Assembly: GCF_010727125.1 (NCBI RefSeq)
Contig: NZ_AP022564.1
Span: forward strand, 310,001 to 374,000
From: Mycolicibacter terrae
GTDB lineage: Bacteria > Actinomycetota > Actinomycetes > Mycobacteriales > Mycobacteriaceae
Reading direction: 5' to 3'
DNA: 64,000 nt
The position numbers and the translations under genes are program-made. The notes below the pieces were generated by a model. That model was not told the DNA's origin and made no database searches. It saw nothing but the letters and a program-made list of their open reading frames with translations. Positions 54,684-63,181 of this stretch are shown in pieces (positions within the stretch are counted from its first letter, which is position 1; the number at the start of each line of letters is the position of its first letter).

Positions 54684-55310
54684 ATGTCAGGTCCGCTACG
54701 GCGCCGGCTGCCCAAGGCTGAACGGCGCGCGCTGATTCTGGAGGCGGCTCGAGAGGCATTCCTCAGCCACGGTGTAGGAGCGACCCGTGTCGCCGACATC
54801 GCCGACGTTGCCGGAATCAACACGGCACTGATGTACCAGCACTTCAATTCCAAGGAAGAGCTTTTCAGCGAGGCTGTGGTGTATCCGCTGGAGCAGCTGC
54901 TGGCGCGCACGGAACAGCAGACCCGCATGCTGGTCAACGGGGCGGACAACATCCACGAGCGGACGACCGAAGAGTTCGTGCGCGAGGTGTTGCGGATCAT
55001 GGTCGAGTTGGGCCCGCTGTTCGGGACGGTGCTGTTCGGTGACCGTGAAGTCGGCCGGACTTTCTACCGGGACCGTCTGGAACCCACGCTGAGCGGGATC
55101 GTCAACCTCATCGATCGCGGCCTGCCCAACTGGCGGCACAACGAGTTCGACCCGCGCCGGACGACGGTCGCGGTGTTCGGAATGTGCTGGTTCACCGCAC
55201 TGGACAGCAACATGCGTGGCGAAACGCTCGACGTGGAGGCCGCCGGCAAGCAGCTGACGTCCCTGATCTTCAGCGGCCTGCAAGGCGATCGCGATGCCGG
55301 CGCCGAGTGA
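54684..55310 (+). CDS. TetR-family transcriptional regulator of the accessory catabolic island
   Basis: A 208-residue TetR protein starting MSGPLRRRLPKAERRALI, with the helix-turn-helix LEAAREAFLSHGVGATRVADIADVAGINTALMYQHFNSKEELF (about residues 19-61) and a helical ligand domain (LGPLFGTVLFGDREVGRTFYRDRLEP). ATG 54684 has GGTAAGGA upstream; the frame reaches 54579 but would start inside the operator. Divergent from the SDR-to-hydrolase operon and followed by alcohol and aldehyde dehydrogenase genes in its own direction. It is the likely ligand of the TAAGTA-N6-TACTTA palindromes; not a KstR2 duplicate. Confidence 0.88.
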   Translation: MSGPLRRRLPKAERRALILEAAREAFLSHGVGATRVADIADVAGINTALMYQHFNSKEELFSEAVVYPLEQLLARTEQQTRMLVNGADNIHERTTEEFVREVLRIMVELGPLFGTVLFGDREVGRTFYRDRLEPTLSGIVNLIDRGLPNWRHNEFDPRRTTVAVFGMCWFTALDSNMRGETLDVEAAGKQLTSLIFSGLQGDRDAGAE

Positions 55311-55364
55311 CACCACCCCGTAGCCGAACTGGCTGACAGCCCGAACAACCGGAAGGCGCCGACG

Positions 55365-56471
55365 ATGAGAACCACTGCGGCTGTGTTGTGGGACCGAAAC
55401 CAGAAATGGGAAGTCGAAGAAGTCGAGCTCGACGGTCCTAAGCAGGCCGAGGTCATGATTGAACTCACTGCCAGCGGGCTCTGTCACTCCGACGATCACA
55501 TCGTCACCGGGGACATGCCTTTGGTGCTACCCGCGATCGGTGGACACGAAGGGGCCGGCGTCGTCGTCGAGGTCGGCCCGGGGGTGTCCGAGGTCGCCGT
55601 GGGCGACCCGGTGGTGTTCAGCTTCGTCCCGTCCTGCGGTCGCTGCACACCGTGCGCGAAAGGCATGGCCAATTTGTGCGTGCTGGGGGCTGGACTCATC
55701 GCCGGCCCGCAACTCGACGGCACCCACCGATTCCATGCCCGCGGTCAGAACCTGGGCCAGATGTGCCTGCTCGGAACCTTTTCCGAGTACACGGTGGTCC
55801 CCACGTCATCGGTGGTCAAGATCGATCCGGCGATCCCGCTGGACAAGGCGGCCCTGGTCGGATGCGGGGTCACCACCGGCTACGGCAGCGCCGTGCGGAC
55901 CGGTGAGACCCGCGACGGCGACACCGTGGTGGTGATGGGAGTCGGTGGCATCGGCATCAACGCTGTGCAGGGCGCCCGGATCGCCGGTGCCCGTCACATC
56001 GTGGCGCTGGACCCCGTCGAATACAAGCGCACCCGCGCCCCCGAGTTCGGTGCCACCCACACTGCGGCCACCGTCGGGGAAGCCTTCGGGCTGGTCATGC
56101 AGCTCACCGGTGGACAGATGGCCGACGTCTGCGTCGTCACCACCGACTGCGCCGAAGGCAGCTATGTCGCGCAGGCGCTGAGCCTGATCGGCAAGCGTGG
56201 CCGGGTGGTGATGACCGCGACACCGCACCTCGCCGACACCACCGTGGCGATGTCGCTCGTCGACTTGATTCTGTTCGAGAAGCAGGTCCGCGGCTCGCTT
56301 TTCGGCTCGTCGAACCCGCACTACGACATATCCCGGATTCTAGGTCTGTACTCCAGCGGTCAACTGAAGCTCGATGAGTTGATCACGCGCGAATACGCGC
56401 TGGAGGACATCAACCAGGGCTATGCCGACATGCATGCGGGCCTCAACCTGCGCGGCGTGATCCGGTTCTGA
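55365..56471 (+). CDS. Zinc-dependent alcohol dehydrogenase, NDMA-dependent (mycofactocin-type) family
   Basis: A 368-residue medium-chain alcohol dehydrogenase: catalytic zinc ligands in GLCHSDDH and GGHEGAGVV, structural zinc Cys set in SCGRCTPCAKGMANLC, NAD-binding VMGVGGIGINAVQGARIAGA followed by ALDPVEYKR. The length, the VLGAGLIAGPQLDGTHRFHARGQNLGQMCLLGTFSEY block and the C terminus match the group of NDMA-dependent alcohol dehydrogenases, whose tightly bound NAD is thought to be recycled by mycofactocin. ATG 55365 has GGAAGG upstream. The aldehyde dehydrogenase gene follows after 27 bases; together they would turn an alcohol into a carboxylic acid. No mycofactocin genes are in the window. 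Confidence 0.87.
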   Translation: MRTTAAVLWDRNQKWEVEEVELDGPKQAEVMIELTASGLCHSDDHIVTGDMPLVLPAIGGHEGAGVVVEVGPGVSEVAVGDPVVFSFVPSCGRCTPCAKGMANLCVLGAGLIAGPQLDGTHRFHARGQNLGQMCLLGTFSEYTVVPTSSVVKIDPAIPLDKAALVGCGVTTGYGSAVRTGETRDGDTVVVMGVGGIGINAVQGARIAGARHIVALDPVEYKRTRAPEFGATHTAATVGEAFGLVMQLTGGQMADVCVVTTDCAEGSYVAQALSLIGKRGRVVMTATPHLADTTVAMSLVDLILFEKQVRGSLFGSSNPHYDISRILGLYSSGQLKLDELITREYALEDINQGYADMHAGLNLRGVIRF

Positions 56472-56498
56472 CGGCCACACCATCCAGGAGGTGCTCTC

Positions 56499-58043
56499 AT
56501 GCAACAGGACTCGGAGGCGTCAATGGCACCGATAGACCAGGAAGCCCCTGCGATCGTCGTCACCTGCCCGGCCACCGGTGAAATGGTCGGCAGCGTGCCG
56601 GTCACCCGGCGAGCCGAGGTCGATGCCGTCGCCGCCCGATTGCGTGCGGGCCAGCCCGCTTGGCAGGCAATGGGAGTCGATGCCCGGGCCGGCTGGGTGG
56701 CCAAGTGGCGGGACTGGATCCTCGACCACGCCGACGAGCTGGTGGGACTGGTGCAACGGGAGTCCGGTAAGTCCTGGGGTGATGCGAACATCGAGACGAT
56801 GGCGACCGATGTCGTCAACTATTGGATTGAGCACGCTGCCGCTTTCCTAGCGGATGAGCATGTCCGGCCGGCCGGACCGGCGAACATCGCCAAGCGGCTT
56901 ACCATCTGCTATGAGCCGTACCCGCTGGTCGCGGTGATCACACCCTGGAACTATCCGCTGGCGATGCCGCTGAGCGATATCGCGCCGGCACTGCTGGCCG
57001 GTTGCGCGGTGCTGTCCAAACCATCGGAAGTCACCCCGCTGGCCTGGCGGGCCGCGGCCTTCGGCTGGAAGCAGATCGGTGCACCCGATGTGCTGGACGT
57101 CGTCTTCGGTGCCGGCGACATCGGCTCGGCGGTAACCGATGTCGTCGACTACGTGATGTTCACCGGATCGGTGAACACCGGCCGCCGGGTGGCGGTCGCC
57201 GCCGCGCAACGGCTGATCCCGTGCAGCCTTGAACTGGGCGGCAAGGATGCCATGATCGTCTGCGCGGACGCCGACATCGACCGGGCAGTCGACGGCGCGG
57301 CGTGGGCCGGCTTCTTCAACGCCGGCCAGACGTGTGTCTCGGTCGAACGGGTGTATGTGGAGGAGCCCGTCTACGACGAATTCGTCGAGAAACTGGTGGC
57401 CAAGACAGCCACCCTGCGGCAGGGCATGGACGCCGGCCATGACTATTCGTGCGATGTCGGGGCCATGGCCAATGAGGCGCAGCTGACCGTCGTCGCCGGG
57501 CATGTCGACGACGCGGTGAGCAAAGGAGCCAAGGTGCTCATCGGCGGCAAGGCTCGCGCCGCCGGGCTGTTCTACGAACCGACCGTATTGGTCGACGTCG
57601 ACCACGATATGGACTGCATGCGTGCGGAGACCTTCGGGCCGACCCTGCCGGTGATGAAGGTGCGCGACGCGCTGGAAGCGATAACCAAGGCCAACGACTC
57701 GAACTACGGCTTGTCCGGCAGCGTGTGGACCCGCGACAAGTCCAAGGGGATGGCATTGGCCAAACTCATGAACACCGGATCGGTGAACATCAACAACGCG
57801 ATCTTGTCCGTCTTCCAGTACCCGCTGCCGATGCAGGGCTGGAAGGACTCGGGGCCGGGCTCGCGCGCGGGCGGAGCACACGGCATCCGAAAGTACTGCC
57901 GCACCAAGGGCATCGCCGCCGACCGGGTCGCGATGAAGCGGGAGCCGTTCTGGTATCCCCACACTCCGCGTAAGGGCAGGATCATGTCCGCGGTGGCGCG
58001 GCTGCTTCAAGCCCGGGACTGGCGGCGCCGGCTCGGCCGCTGA
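56499..58043 (+). CDS. NAD(P)-dependent aldehyde dehydrogenase
   Basis: A 514-residue aldehyde dehydrogenase: VAVITPWNYPLAMPLSDIAPALLAGCAVLSKPSEVTPL (Asn and cofactor Lys), FTGSVNTGRRVA, the general base Glu in LELGGKDAMIV, the nucleophile Cys in FFNAGQTCVSVERV, and ETFGPTLPV. A basic C-terminal tail (KRE...RLLQARDWRRRLGR) is unusual and could be membrane-peripheral. ATG 56499 has AGGAGGTG upstream; an in-frame Met at residue 9 is possible. It follows the alcohol dehydrogenase and probably oxidises its aldehyde product to the acid used by a CoA ligase in the same island. Confidence 0.9.
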   Translation: MQQDSEASMAPIDQEAPAIVVTCPATGEMVGSVPVTRRAEVDAVAARLRAGQPAWQAMGVDARAGWVAKWRDWILDHADELVGLVQRESGKSWGDANIETMATDVVNYWIEHAAAFLADEHVRPAGPANIAKRLTICYEPYPLVAVITPWNYPLAMPLSDIAPALLAGCAVLSKPSEVTPLAWRAAAFGWKQIGAPDVLDVVFGAGDIGSAVTDVVDYVMFTGSVNTGRRVAVAAAQRLIPCSLELGGKDAMIVCADADIDRAVDGAAWAGFFNAGQTCVSVERVYVEEPVYDEFVEKLVAKTATLRQGMDAGHDYSCDVGAMANEAQLTVVAGHVDDAVSKGAKVLIGGKARAAGLFYEPTVLVDVDHDMDCMRAETFGPTLPVMKVRDALEAITKANDSNYGLSGSVWTRDKSKGMALAKLMNTGSVNINNAILSVFQYPLPMQGWKDSGPGSRAGGAHGIRKYCRTKGIAADRVAMKREPFWYPHTPRKGRIMSAVARLLQARDWRRRLGR

Positions 58044-58088
58044 TCCCCTGAGAATCAACGACGACGTTGCGGCGGGAGGGACTTGCGC

Positions 58089-59135
58089 ATGAAGGTCGAC
58101 TACTTCGTTGGCGGCGAAGCAGGGGACTGGGAGCGGGCGGTATGGGCCGAGCAACAGGGCTATGACGGGGTGTGGCTGCCCGAGGTAACCCATGACCCGT
58201 TCCCCCTGCTCGCGGTTGCCGCCACTCGCACCAAGACGGTGCAGCTGGGCACCTCGATCGCGCTGGCCTTTGCCCGCAACCCGATGTCTCTGGCGATGAT
58301 TGCCAACGATCTGCAGCTGTACTCGGGCGGGCGGTTCGTGCTCGGCGTAGGGTCGCAGGTCAAGCCGCACATCACCAGGCGGTTCTCCATGCCGTGGTCG
58401 GCCCCCGCCTCGCGGATGCGGGAGTACCTGCTGGCCGTGCGAGCGATCTGGCGCAGCTGGGCAACCGGAGAGCCGCTGCGGTTCACCGGCGCCTACTACA
58501 CACACACCCTGATGACGCCGTTCTTCAGTCCGGGACCGAACCCGTACGGAAACCCGCCGATCATGCTGGCCGGCGTCGGTACGCGGATGACCGAGGTGGC
58601 CGGCGAGGTCGCCGACGGATTCTTCGTGCACGCCTTCACTACTGCGCGCTACCTACGTGAGACGACCCTCCCCGCGCTGCGCACGGGACGCACGGCCGCC
58701 GGCCACGACACCCTCGACGGATTTGAGGTCAGCGGCCTGCCTTTCATCGTCACCGGGGCCGACCGGGCCGCCGTGCGGGTGGCCGACTCGGCGGTGCGCA
58801 ACCAGATCGCCTTCTACGCCTCCACCCCGGCATACCGGCCGGTGTTGGACGCACACGGCTGGGGTGACCTGGGCGACGAACTGACCGTGCTCTCCAAGCG
58901 CGGCGCCTGGCAGGAAATGGGCCGTCGCGTCACCGATGAGATGTTGCATGAGTTCGCGATCGTTGCTCCACCCCGGCGAGTCGCCGAGCAGATACTCGCC
59001 AAGTACGGCGATGTCTTCACCCGCACCGGCTGCTATGCCCCCTATCCGGTACCCGAGGGGTTCTGGCAGCCGATCATCCGCGAGGTCCGCGCCGCCGTGC
59101 GCTCCCGCGGCGGCGGTCGAGCGGACCATAGCTGA
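58089..59135 (+). CDS. Luciferase-like (LLM) F420-dependent oxidoreductase, MSMEG_2256-like family
   Basis: A 348-residue TIM-barrel protein of the bacterial luciferase superfamily: MKVDYFVGGEAGDWERAVWAEQQGYDGVWLPEVTHDPFPLLAVAA at the start, LGTSIALAFARNPMSLAMIANDLQLYSGGRFVLGVGSQVKPH and NPYGNPPIMLAGVG. The pattern matches LLM proteins annotated as F420-dependent in mycobacteria. A luciferase-type enzyme next to a Baeyer-Villiger enzyme and a ketone-like pathway could also be a type II (FMNH2) monooxygenase or a hydride-transfer enzyme. ATG 58089 has GGGAGGG at 58074-58080; TTG 58083 is also in frame. Third gene of the TetR-side operon. Confidence 0.87.
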   Translation: MKVDYFVGGEAGDWERAVWAEQQGYDGVWLPEVTHDPFPLLAVAATRTKTVQLGTSIALAFARNPMSLAMIANDLQLYSGGRFVLGVGSQVKPHITRRFSMPWSAPASRMREYLLAVRAIWRSWATGEPLRFTGAYYTHTLMTPFFSPGPNPYGNPPIMLAGVGTRMTEVAGEVADGFFVHAFTTARYLRETTLPALRTGRTAAGHDTLDGFEVSGLPFIVTGADRAAVRVADSAVRNQIAFYASTPAYRPVLDAHGWGDLGDELTVLSKRGAWQEMGRRVTDEMLHEFAIVAPPRRVAEQILAKYGDVFTRTGCYAPYPVPEGFWQPIIREVRAAVRSRGGGRADHS

Positions 59136-59163
59136 TCTGGTTGCGCTCCGACCCCCAACATAG

Positions 59164-59181
59164 TAAGTATATATCTACTTA
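59164..59181. promoter_or_regulatory. Palindromic operator TAAGTA-N6-TACTTA upstream of the mce operon
   Basis: TAAGTATATATCTACTTA has the same 6-bp arms and the same 6-base spacing as the palindrome at 54573-54590 but a different centre. It lies 28 bases after the LLM stop and about 155 bases before yrbEA, the first gene of the transporter operon. Confidence 0.65.
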
Positions 59182-59233
59182 TTGAAGCCGGGGTTGCGGA
59201 CCGCATGATCGGTCGGGAGCGTCGCACAAGCGG

Positions 59234-59264
59234 TTGACAAAGTAAGTGGTTACTGTCGTAAGGT
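59234..59264 (+). promoter_or_regulatory. Candidate mce operon promoter with internal inverted repeat
   Basis: A perfect -35-like TTGACA lies at 59234-59239. TAAGGT at 59259-59264 is a plausible -10 (TAnnnT), though the 19-base spacer is long. In between, AGTAAGTGGTTACT (59241-59254) is an inverted repeat with AGTAA/TTACT arms, so a repressor there would block the promoter. No KstR consensus is present, unlike the mce4 type. Confidence 0.45.
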
Positions 59265-59336
59265 GTGTGCCATGGGTCACAGGATGTGTCTGCCTGAGTG
59301 GGGGGTGGGTCTGGTGCCTCGGTCTGATGGTCAACC

Positions 59337-60203
59337 ATGACTTCGCGCGTCAACGAGCAGGGATTGCAGGGGGTCTCGACTCGGGCGTTCGTCACGGCGC
59401 GGCGAAGCATGTCGCACGTGGGCAAGATCCCCGGGCGTAGCGCCGCCACGACCGGGCGCGCCGCGCAACTGCTCGCGGACGTGCTGCGCTACACGGTCAC
59501 CGACGCTCTTTCATTGCGGCTCCCTACTCGCGAGCTCGTCGTGCAGGCCTGGACGTTGCTCAAAGTGACGGCGATCCCCGGGCTGCTGATGGCGATTCCA
59601 TTCGGGGCGATGGTGACGGTTGTGACGTCGGGCCTTGTCAATCAGGTGGGCGCCACGTCCTTGCTCGGTGCGGCGAGCGGCGTCGGCGTGGTGCGGCAGG
59701 GGGCCCCGATCACGGCAGGGTTATTGATGGGTGGGGCGGCGGCGTCGGCCATCGCTTCGGATTTCGGGGCGCGCGCGGTTCGAGAGGAACTCGAGGCAAT
59801 GCGGGTGATGGGGGTCGACCCGGTCCGCCGCCTGGTGGTGCCGCGGTTCCTGGGCCTACTCATGTTGGCCCCGATGCTGTGCATCTTCATCATTGCGGCC
59901 GGGACCGGCGCCGCCTTCATCCTGGCGGTGTCGGCGAGCGGAATGTCGCCGGGCAGCTTCTGGCAGTCCTTCGGCACCTTCGCGAAGGTGACCGACATCT
60001 GGTTTGCCGTCGGCAAAACCGCGGTCTTCGCGGTGATTGTGGCGATCGTGTCATCGCTTCGCGGCATGGAGGCCAAAGGAGGCCCGCGCGGCGTCGCAGA
60101 CGCCGTGAACTCGTCGGTCGTGCTCAATGTGGTCTGCATCGTCTTCGCCAACCTGGCGATCACGCAGCTGCAGACCATGTTCTTTCCGATGGAGGTGGCC
60201 TGA
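59337..60203 (+). CDS. YrbE-family ABC permease, YrbEA
   Basis: A 288-residue MlaE/YrbE-type permease with a basic, soluble first 60 residues and about five membrane segments (VTAIPGLLMAIPFGAMVTVVTSG, LMLAPMLCIFIIAAGTGAAFILAV, FAVIVAIVSSL, VLNVVCIVFANLAI). The LRAVREELEAMRVMGVDPVRRLVVPRFLG stretch is the conserved coupling loop with the ATPase. With YrbEB it forms the inner-membrane channel of an Mce lipid importer. ATG 59337 lacks a strong ribosome site; an unusually long leader (about 70 bases) separates it from the promoter candidate. Substrate unknown; its location suggests import of the compound degraded by the island. Confidence 0.9.
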   Translation: MTSRVNEQGLQGVSTRAFVTARRSMSHVGKIPGRSAATTGRAAQLLADVLRYTVTDALSLRLPTRELVVQAWTLLKVTAIPGLLMAIPFGAMVTVVTSGLVNQVGATSLLGAASGVGVVRQGAPITAGLLMGGAAASAIASDFGARAVREELEAMRVMGVDPVRRLVVPRFLGLLMLAPMLCIFIIAAGTGAAFILAVSASGMSPGSFWQSFGTFAKVTDIWFAVGKTAVFAVIVAIVSSLRGMEAKGGPRGVADAVNSSVVLNVVCIVFANLAITQLQTMFFPMEVA

Positions 60204-61072
60204 TGACCGCCGCCAGGACGGCAGCGCCCTCAGGGCACCTCAGTACCCGGTGGATGGCACCGCCCATTCGGCACACCGGTCAAGTAGTCCGCACGGCCGG
60301 GCAGTGGGCAATATTCATCGGGAAGACGTTCGGTCTGCTGCCACTGACCCTTCGGAAATACCGCCGGGAAACGCTGCAACAGATGAACAGTCTTGCCTGG
60401 GGCCGGGGTTCGTTGATCGTCGACGGCGGCGTCGTGAGTGTGCTGCTGATCCTTGGTGTCGCGGTGGGTGCCTCGCTGGCTGTAGAGGCGTTCGCCGTCT
60501 TGAACATCATCGGCTTCGGTTCGCTGTCGGGGATCGTCGCCGGAGTGGGGGCGGTTCGCGTGATCGGACCGCTGGTGGGGGGCATCGCGTTCGCCTGCCA
60601 GACCGGGTGCCGGATGACCGCCGAGATCGGCTCCATGCGCATCGCCGATGAGATCGATGCCGTCGAATCGATGGGACTGCGCCCGATACCCTACGTGGTC
60701 GGAACCCGGCTGATCGGCGGGTTGCTGTGTATCGTCCCCGGCTACCTCGTAACCCTGGTGACCACGTTCTACGTCATGGACGTTGTGATCCGGGTGTTCC
60801 ACAATGTGCCCGGCGGCACCTACAGCCACTACTTCGTCGAGTTCCTCAATCCAACCGACCTGGCCTACTCGGTGATCAAAGTAGCGGTGTACTGCGTGGC
60901 CGCGACGGTGATCCATTGCTATTACGGGTATTTCGTCAGTGGGGGACCGGTGGGCGTCGGCCTGGCCTCGGGACGCGCGGTGCGTGCGAGCCTGGTCGCG
61001 ATCATGGTCCTGGATTTCGCAACCACCGTGATGCTCTGGGGCATTCGGCCCGACTTCGTGTTCAAGGGGTAG
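60203..61072 (+). CDS. YrbE-family ABC permease, YrbEB
   Basis: A 289-residue MlaE/YrbE permease: GRGSLIVDGGVVSVLLILGVAVGASLAVEAFAVL, the coupling loop EIGSMRIADEIDAVESMGLRPIPYVVGTRLIGG, then VIKVAVYCVAATVIHCYYGYFVSGGPVGVG near the end. ATG 60203 shares its first base with the yrbEA stop (TGATG) and has GGAGGTGG upstream. It pairs with YrbEA as in all mycobacterial mce operons. Confidence 0.92.
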   Translation: MTAARTAAPSGHLSTRWMAPPIRHTGQVVRTAGQWAIFIGKTFGLLPLTLRKYRRETLQQMNSLAWGRGSLIVDGGVVSVLLILGVAVGASLAVEAFAVLNIIGFGSLSGIVAGVGAVRVIGPLVGGIAFACQTGCRMTAEIGSMRIADEIDAVESMGLRPIPYVVGTRLIGGLLCIVPGYLVTLVTTFYVMDVVIRVFHNVPGGTYSHYFVEFLNPTDLAYSVIKVAVYCVAATVIHCYYGYFVSGGPVGVGLASGRAVRASLVAIMVLDFATTVMLWGIRPDFVFKG

Positions 61073-61082
61073 GTACGCAACG

Positions 61083-62126
61083 GTGTTGATACATGGCTCG
61101 GCGGAGTACCAGAGGCGAATGTTGACCGCTGCCGGAATGGCGGTGATGCTGTGTGCTGCGGTGGCCGGTCTTCTGGTCGTGGCGAATCCGTTCGGGGGCC
61201 GACCGGCCGACACGATCTCGGTGACGATCGACACGACGTACGCGGGTCAGGGCGTCGTGCGCGGTACCGCGGTGGTCATGCACGGGGTGACAGTTGGGGA
61301 AGTTACGGCCATCACCAGCCGGCCCGGCGGAGGTGTCCGGCTCGATGCGGACCTGCAGCGGAAACCGGTGGTGGGGTTGACCGACGCGCTGCGTATCGAC
61401 TTCCGGCCCGTCAACTATTTCGGTGTCACCGGTGTCAACCTCATGGCCGGCGCCGGTGGTCAAGTACTTCGGGACGGTATGCGGCTGACCACGGTGCCAG
61501 AGGGCAACTTCACCCTCCAGGCGTTGCTGTCGCGCCTTGGTGAGGTGTCCACCGGAGTGCTGACACCTCAGCTCATCCAGGTGATCGACCGGGCCACCCG
61601 CTACACCGATGCGCTCGATCCGCTGATCGAAACCGCGCTGATCGCAGCCGATTCCGTCGCCCAGGTGCAGACCGTGAGCACCGAGCGGCTTCTTGCCAAC
61701 GCGACGGGGGTCAGTGTGGTGTTCCCGCCAGCCGTCGATGCCCTGATGGGCGCAGGCCACAATCTCATCCACGACGACGCCAACATCCAGGGCCGCATGC
61801 ACTCGGACTATACCGAGGAGGAATGGCAACACCTGTTCATTCCGACGCTCGAATTGGCGTCCGGTGGGCTCTTCGCCGACATCGGCAAGCTGGAGTCGAG
61901 CCACCTGGGTCAGTTGCTCCCGGTAACTGACATGGTCAAGGCATTGACCGACGTGGTTCCGCCGTTGATCAGGCCCGAAGGCTTCGCGGAGATGCTGGCG
62001 GAGTTGCGGACCCGGTTCGAACGGATGTATGGCGGAACCCCCGAACAACGCACGGTCCAGATCCAGATCGTCCTCGACAGTCTTCCCGGTGTGGCCGCGC
62101 CCCTCGACGCGATGGGGGGTCCGTGA
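61083..62126 (+). CDS. Mce-family protein MceA
   Basis: A 347-residue mammalian-cell-entry protein. A membrane-spanning N terminus (MLTAAGMAVMLCAAVAGLLVVANPF) precedes the MlaD domain TISVTIDTTYAGQGVVRGTAVVMHGVTVGEVTAI, then the long helical Mce region (VNLMAGAGGQVLRDG...). It has no Cys and lacks the long extension of some MceA proteins (usually 400 or more residues). GTG 61083 lies 10 bases after yrbEB. MceA-F proteins assemble as a tunnel through the periplasm for lipid transport. Substrate unknown. Confidence 0.9.
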   Translation: MLIHGSAEYQRRMLTAAGMAVMLCAAVAGLLVVANPFGGRPADTISVTIDTTYAGQGVVRGTAVVMHGVTVGEVTAITSRPGGGVRLDADLQRKPVVGLTDALRIDFRPVNYFGVTGVNLMAGAGGQVLRDGMRLTTVPEGNFTLQALLSRLGEVSTGVLTPQLIQVIDRATRYTDALDPLIETALIAADSVAQVQTVSTERLLANATGVSVVFPPAVDALMGAGHNLIHDDANIQGRMHSDYTEEEWQHLFIPTLELASGGLFADIGKLESSHLGQLLPVTDMVKALTDVVPPLIRPEGFAEMLAELRTRFERMYGGTPEQRTVQIQIVLDSLPGVAAPLDAMGGP

Positions 62127-63181
62127 TGTCGGCAACGGCGGCGTTGTGGCGGCTTGCGATCAGTGGTGTCGTCGCGGCCATCCTGTTCTTGTTGATGGTC
62201 AATGTCATTCGACAGCCGGTAGCCGCGCCGGAACGCACGTATATTGCCGAGTTCACAGATGTATCCGGGCTACATCTGGATGCCGACGTGCGGGTACGCG
62301 GAGTACGGGTGGGAAAGGTGCGCTCCGTTCAACTCGAGCGGCAGGGCGGGCACAGCATTGCCGTAATTGGGTTCACGCTCGACAAGCGTTACGGAGTCGT
62401 GCCCGCAAGTCGCCTTGCCATCAAGTATCAGGCGTTGACCGGATTGCGTTATCTCGATGTCGTCAATCCGGCAGAGGAGTACGCGACGGCCGATCTCGTG
62501 GCTCGGGTGCCCACCGCTATGACCCAGCCGTCATTCGACATCACCGCATTGTTCAATGGGTTGCAACCGGTCATCGCGACGCTCAGTCCCGAGGAGATCA
62601 ACACCTTCGCCAGTAATGCCGTGTCATACCTGTCCGGCGATGGCGGTGGACTGGCGCCGATGCTCGACAGCATCCACCGGCTGACGAGGTTCGTCTCGGA
62701 CCGCCAGCACGTGGTGGCGGCATTGATGCGCAACCTGTCCGACGTCGCTGGTGCCATAGGCGGTCATTCACAGGACCTGGTGCAGATATTGGATTGGATC
62801 AATCGGCCGCTGGACGGAGCCCTCGACGCCATCGACGAATTCCGGAAATCCGAGCTGTACGGCCCCGAGTTCACCGACACCGTGGTCCGATTGATGACGA
62901 ACCTGGGGTTCCCGCCGGTCTTCAACGCTGCCACGCGTTGGCGGCTCGGACCCGAAGGCGCAGTCGATGCCCCCAGTGACATCGATCTGGCGCTCGACCG
63001 TGCGATCAGCAATGTCGACAACTACATCGACGCGTTCAAGCTGGTTCCAGTTGTGGCAGAGAGCATCCCGGAGCCGCCGGAGTCCGGGGCGCCGTTGGCG
63101 TGCACGCGTGGCCGCTTTGAGCTGCCGACGCCGATGGATGTTCTGGTGAACGGCCAGAAGGTGGTCCTGTGCAATCGATGA
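62126..63181 (+). CDS. Mce-family protein MceB
   Basis: A 351-residue Mce protein. ALWRLAISGVVAAILFLLMVNVI anchors the N terminus, followed by the MlaD domain RTYIAEFTDVSGLHLDADVRVRGVRVGKVRSVQL and the helical region, with a Cys pair near the end (LACTRGRF...VVLCNR). ATG 62126 shares a base with the mceA stop (TGATG) and is spaced 6 bases from GGGGGG; GTG 62123 is an alternative. It overlaps mceC by ATGA. Confidence 0.9.
   Translation: MSATAALWRLAISGVVAAILFLLMVNVIRQPVAAPERTYIAEFTDVSGLHLDADVRVRGVRVGKVRSVQLERQGGHSIAVIGFTLDKRYGVVPASRLAIKYQALTGLRYLDVVNPAEEYATADLVARVPTAMTQPSFDITALFNGLQPVIATLSPEEINTFASNAVSYLSGDGGGLAPMLDSIHRLTRFVSDRQHVVAALMRNLSDVAGAIGGHSQDLVQILDWINRPLDGALDAIDEFRKSELYGPEFTDTVVRLMTNLGFPPVFNAATRWRLGPEGAVDAPSDIDLALDRAISNVDNYIDAFKLVPVVAESIPEPPESGAPLACTRGRFELPTPMDVLVNGQKVVLCNR

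Noticed and set aside
56847..58631. A 594-codon open frame on the minus strand over the aldehyde dehydrogenase gene
   Set aside because: Long only because of GC bias; the plus strand has a complete aldehyde dehydrogenase with catalytic Cys and Glu.
59164..59181. AT-rich palindrome considered as a terminator for the LLM gene
   Set aside because: The stem is only 6 bp and AT-rich with no T-tract after it; the matching arms at 54573 make an operator far more likely.
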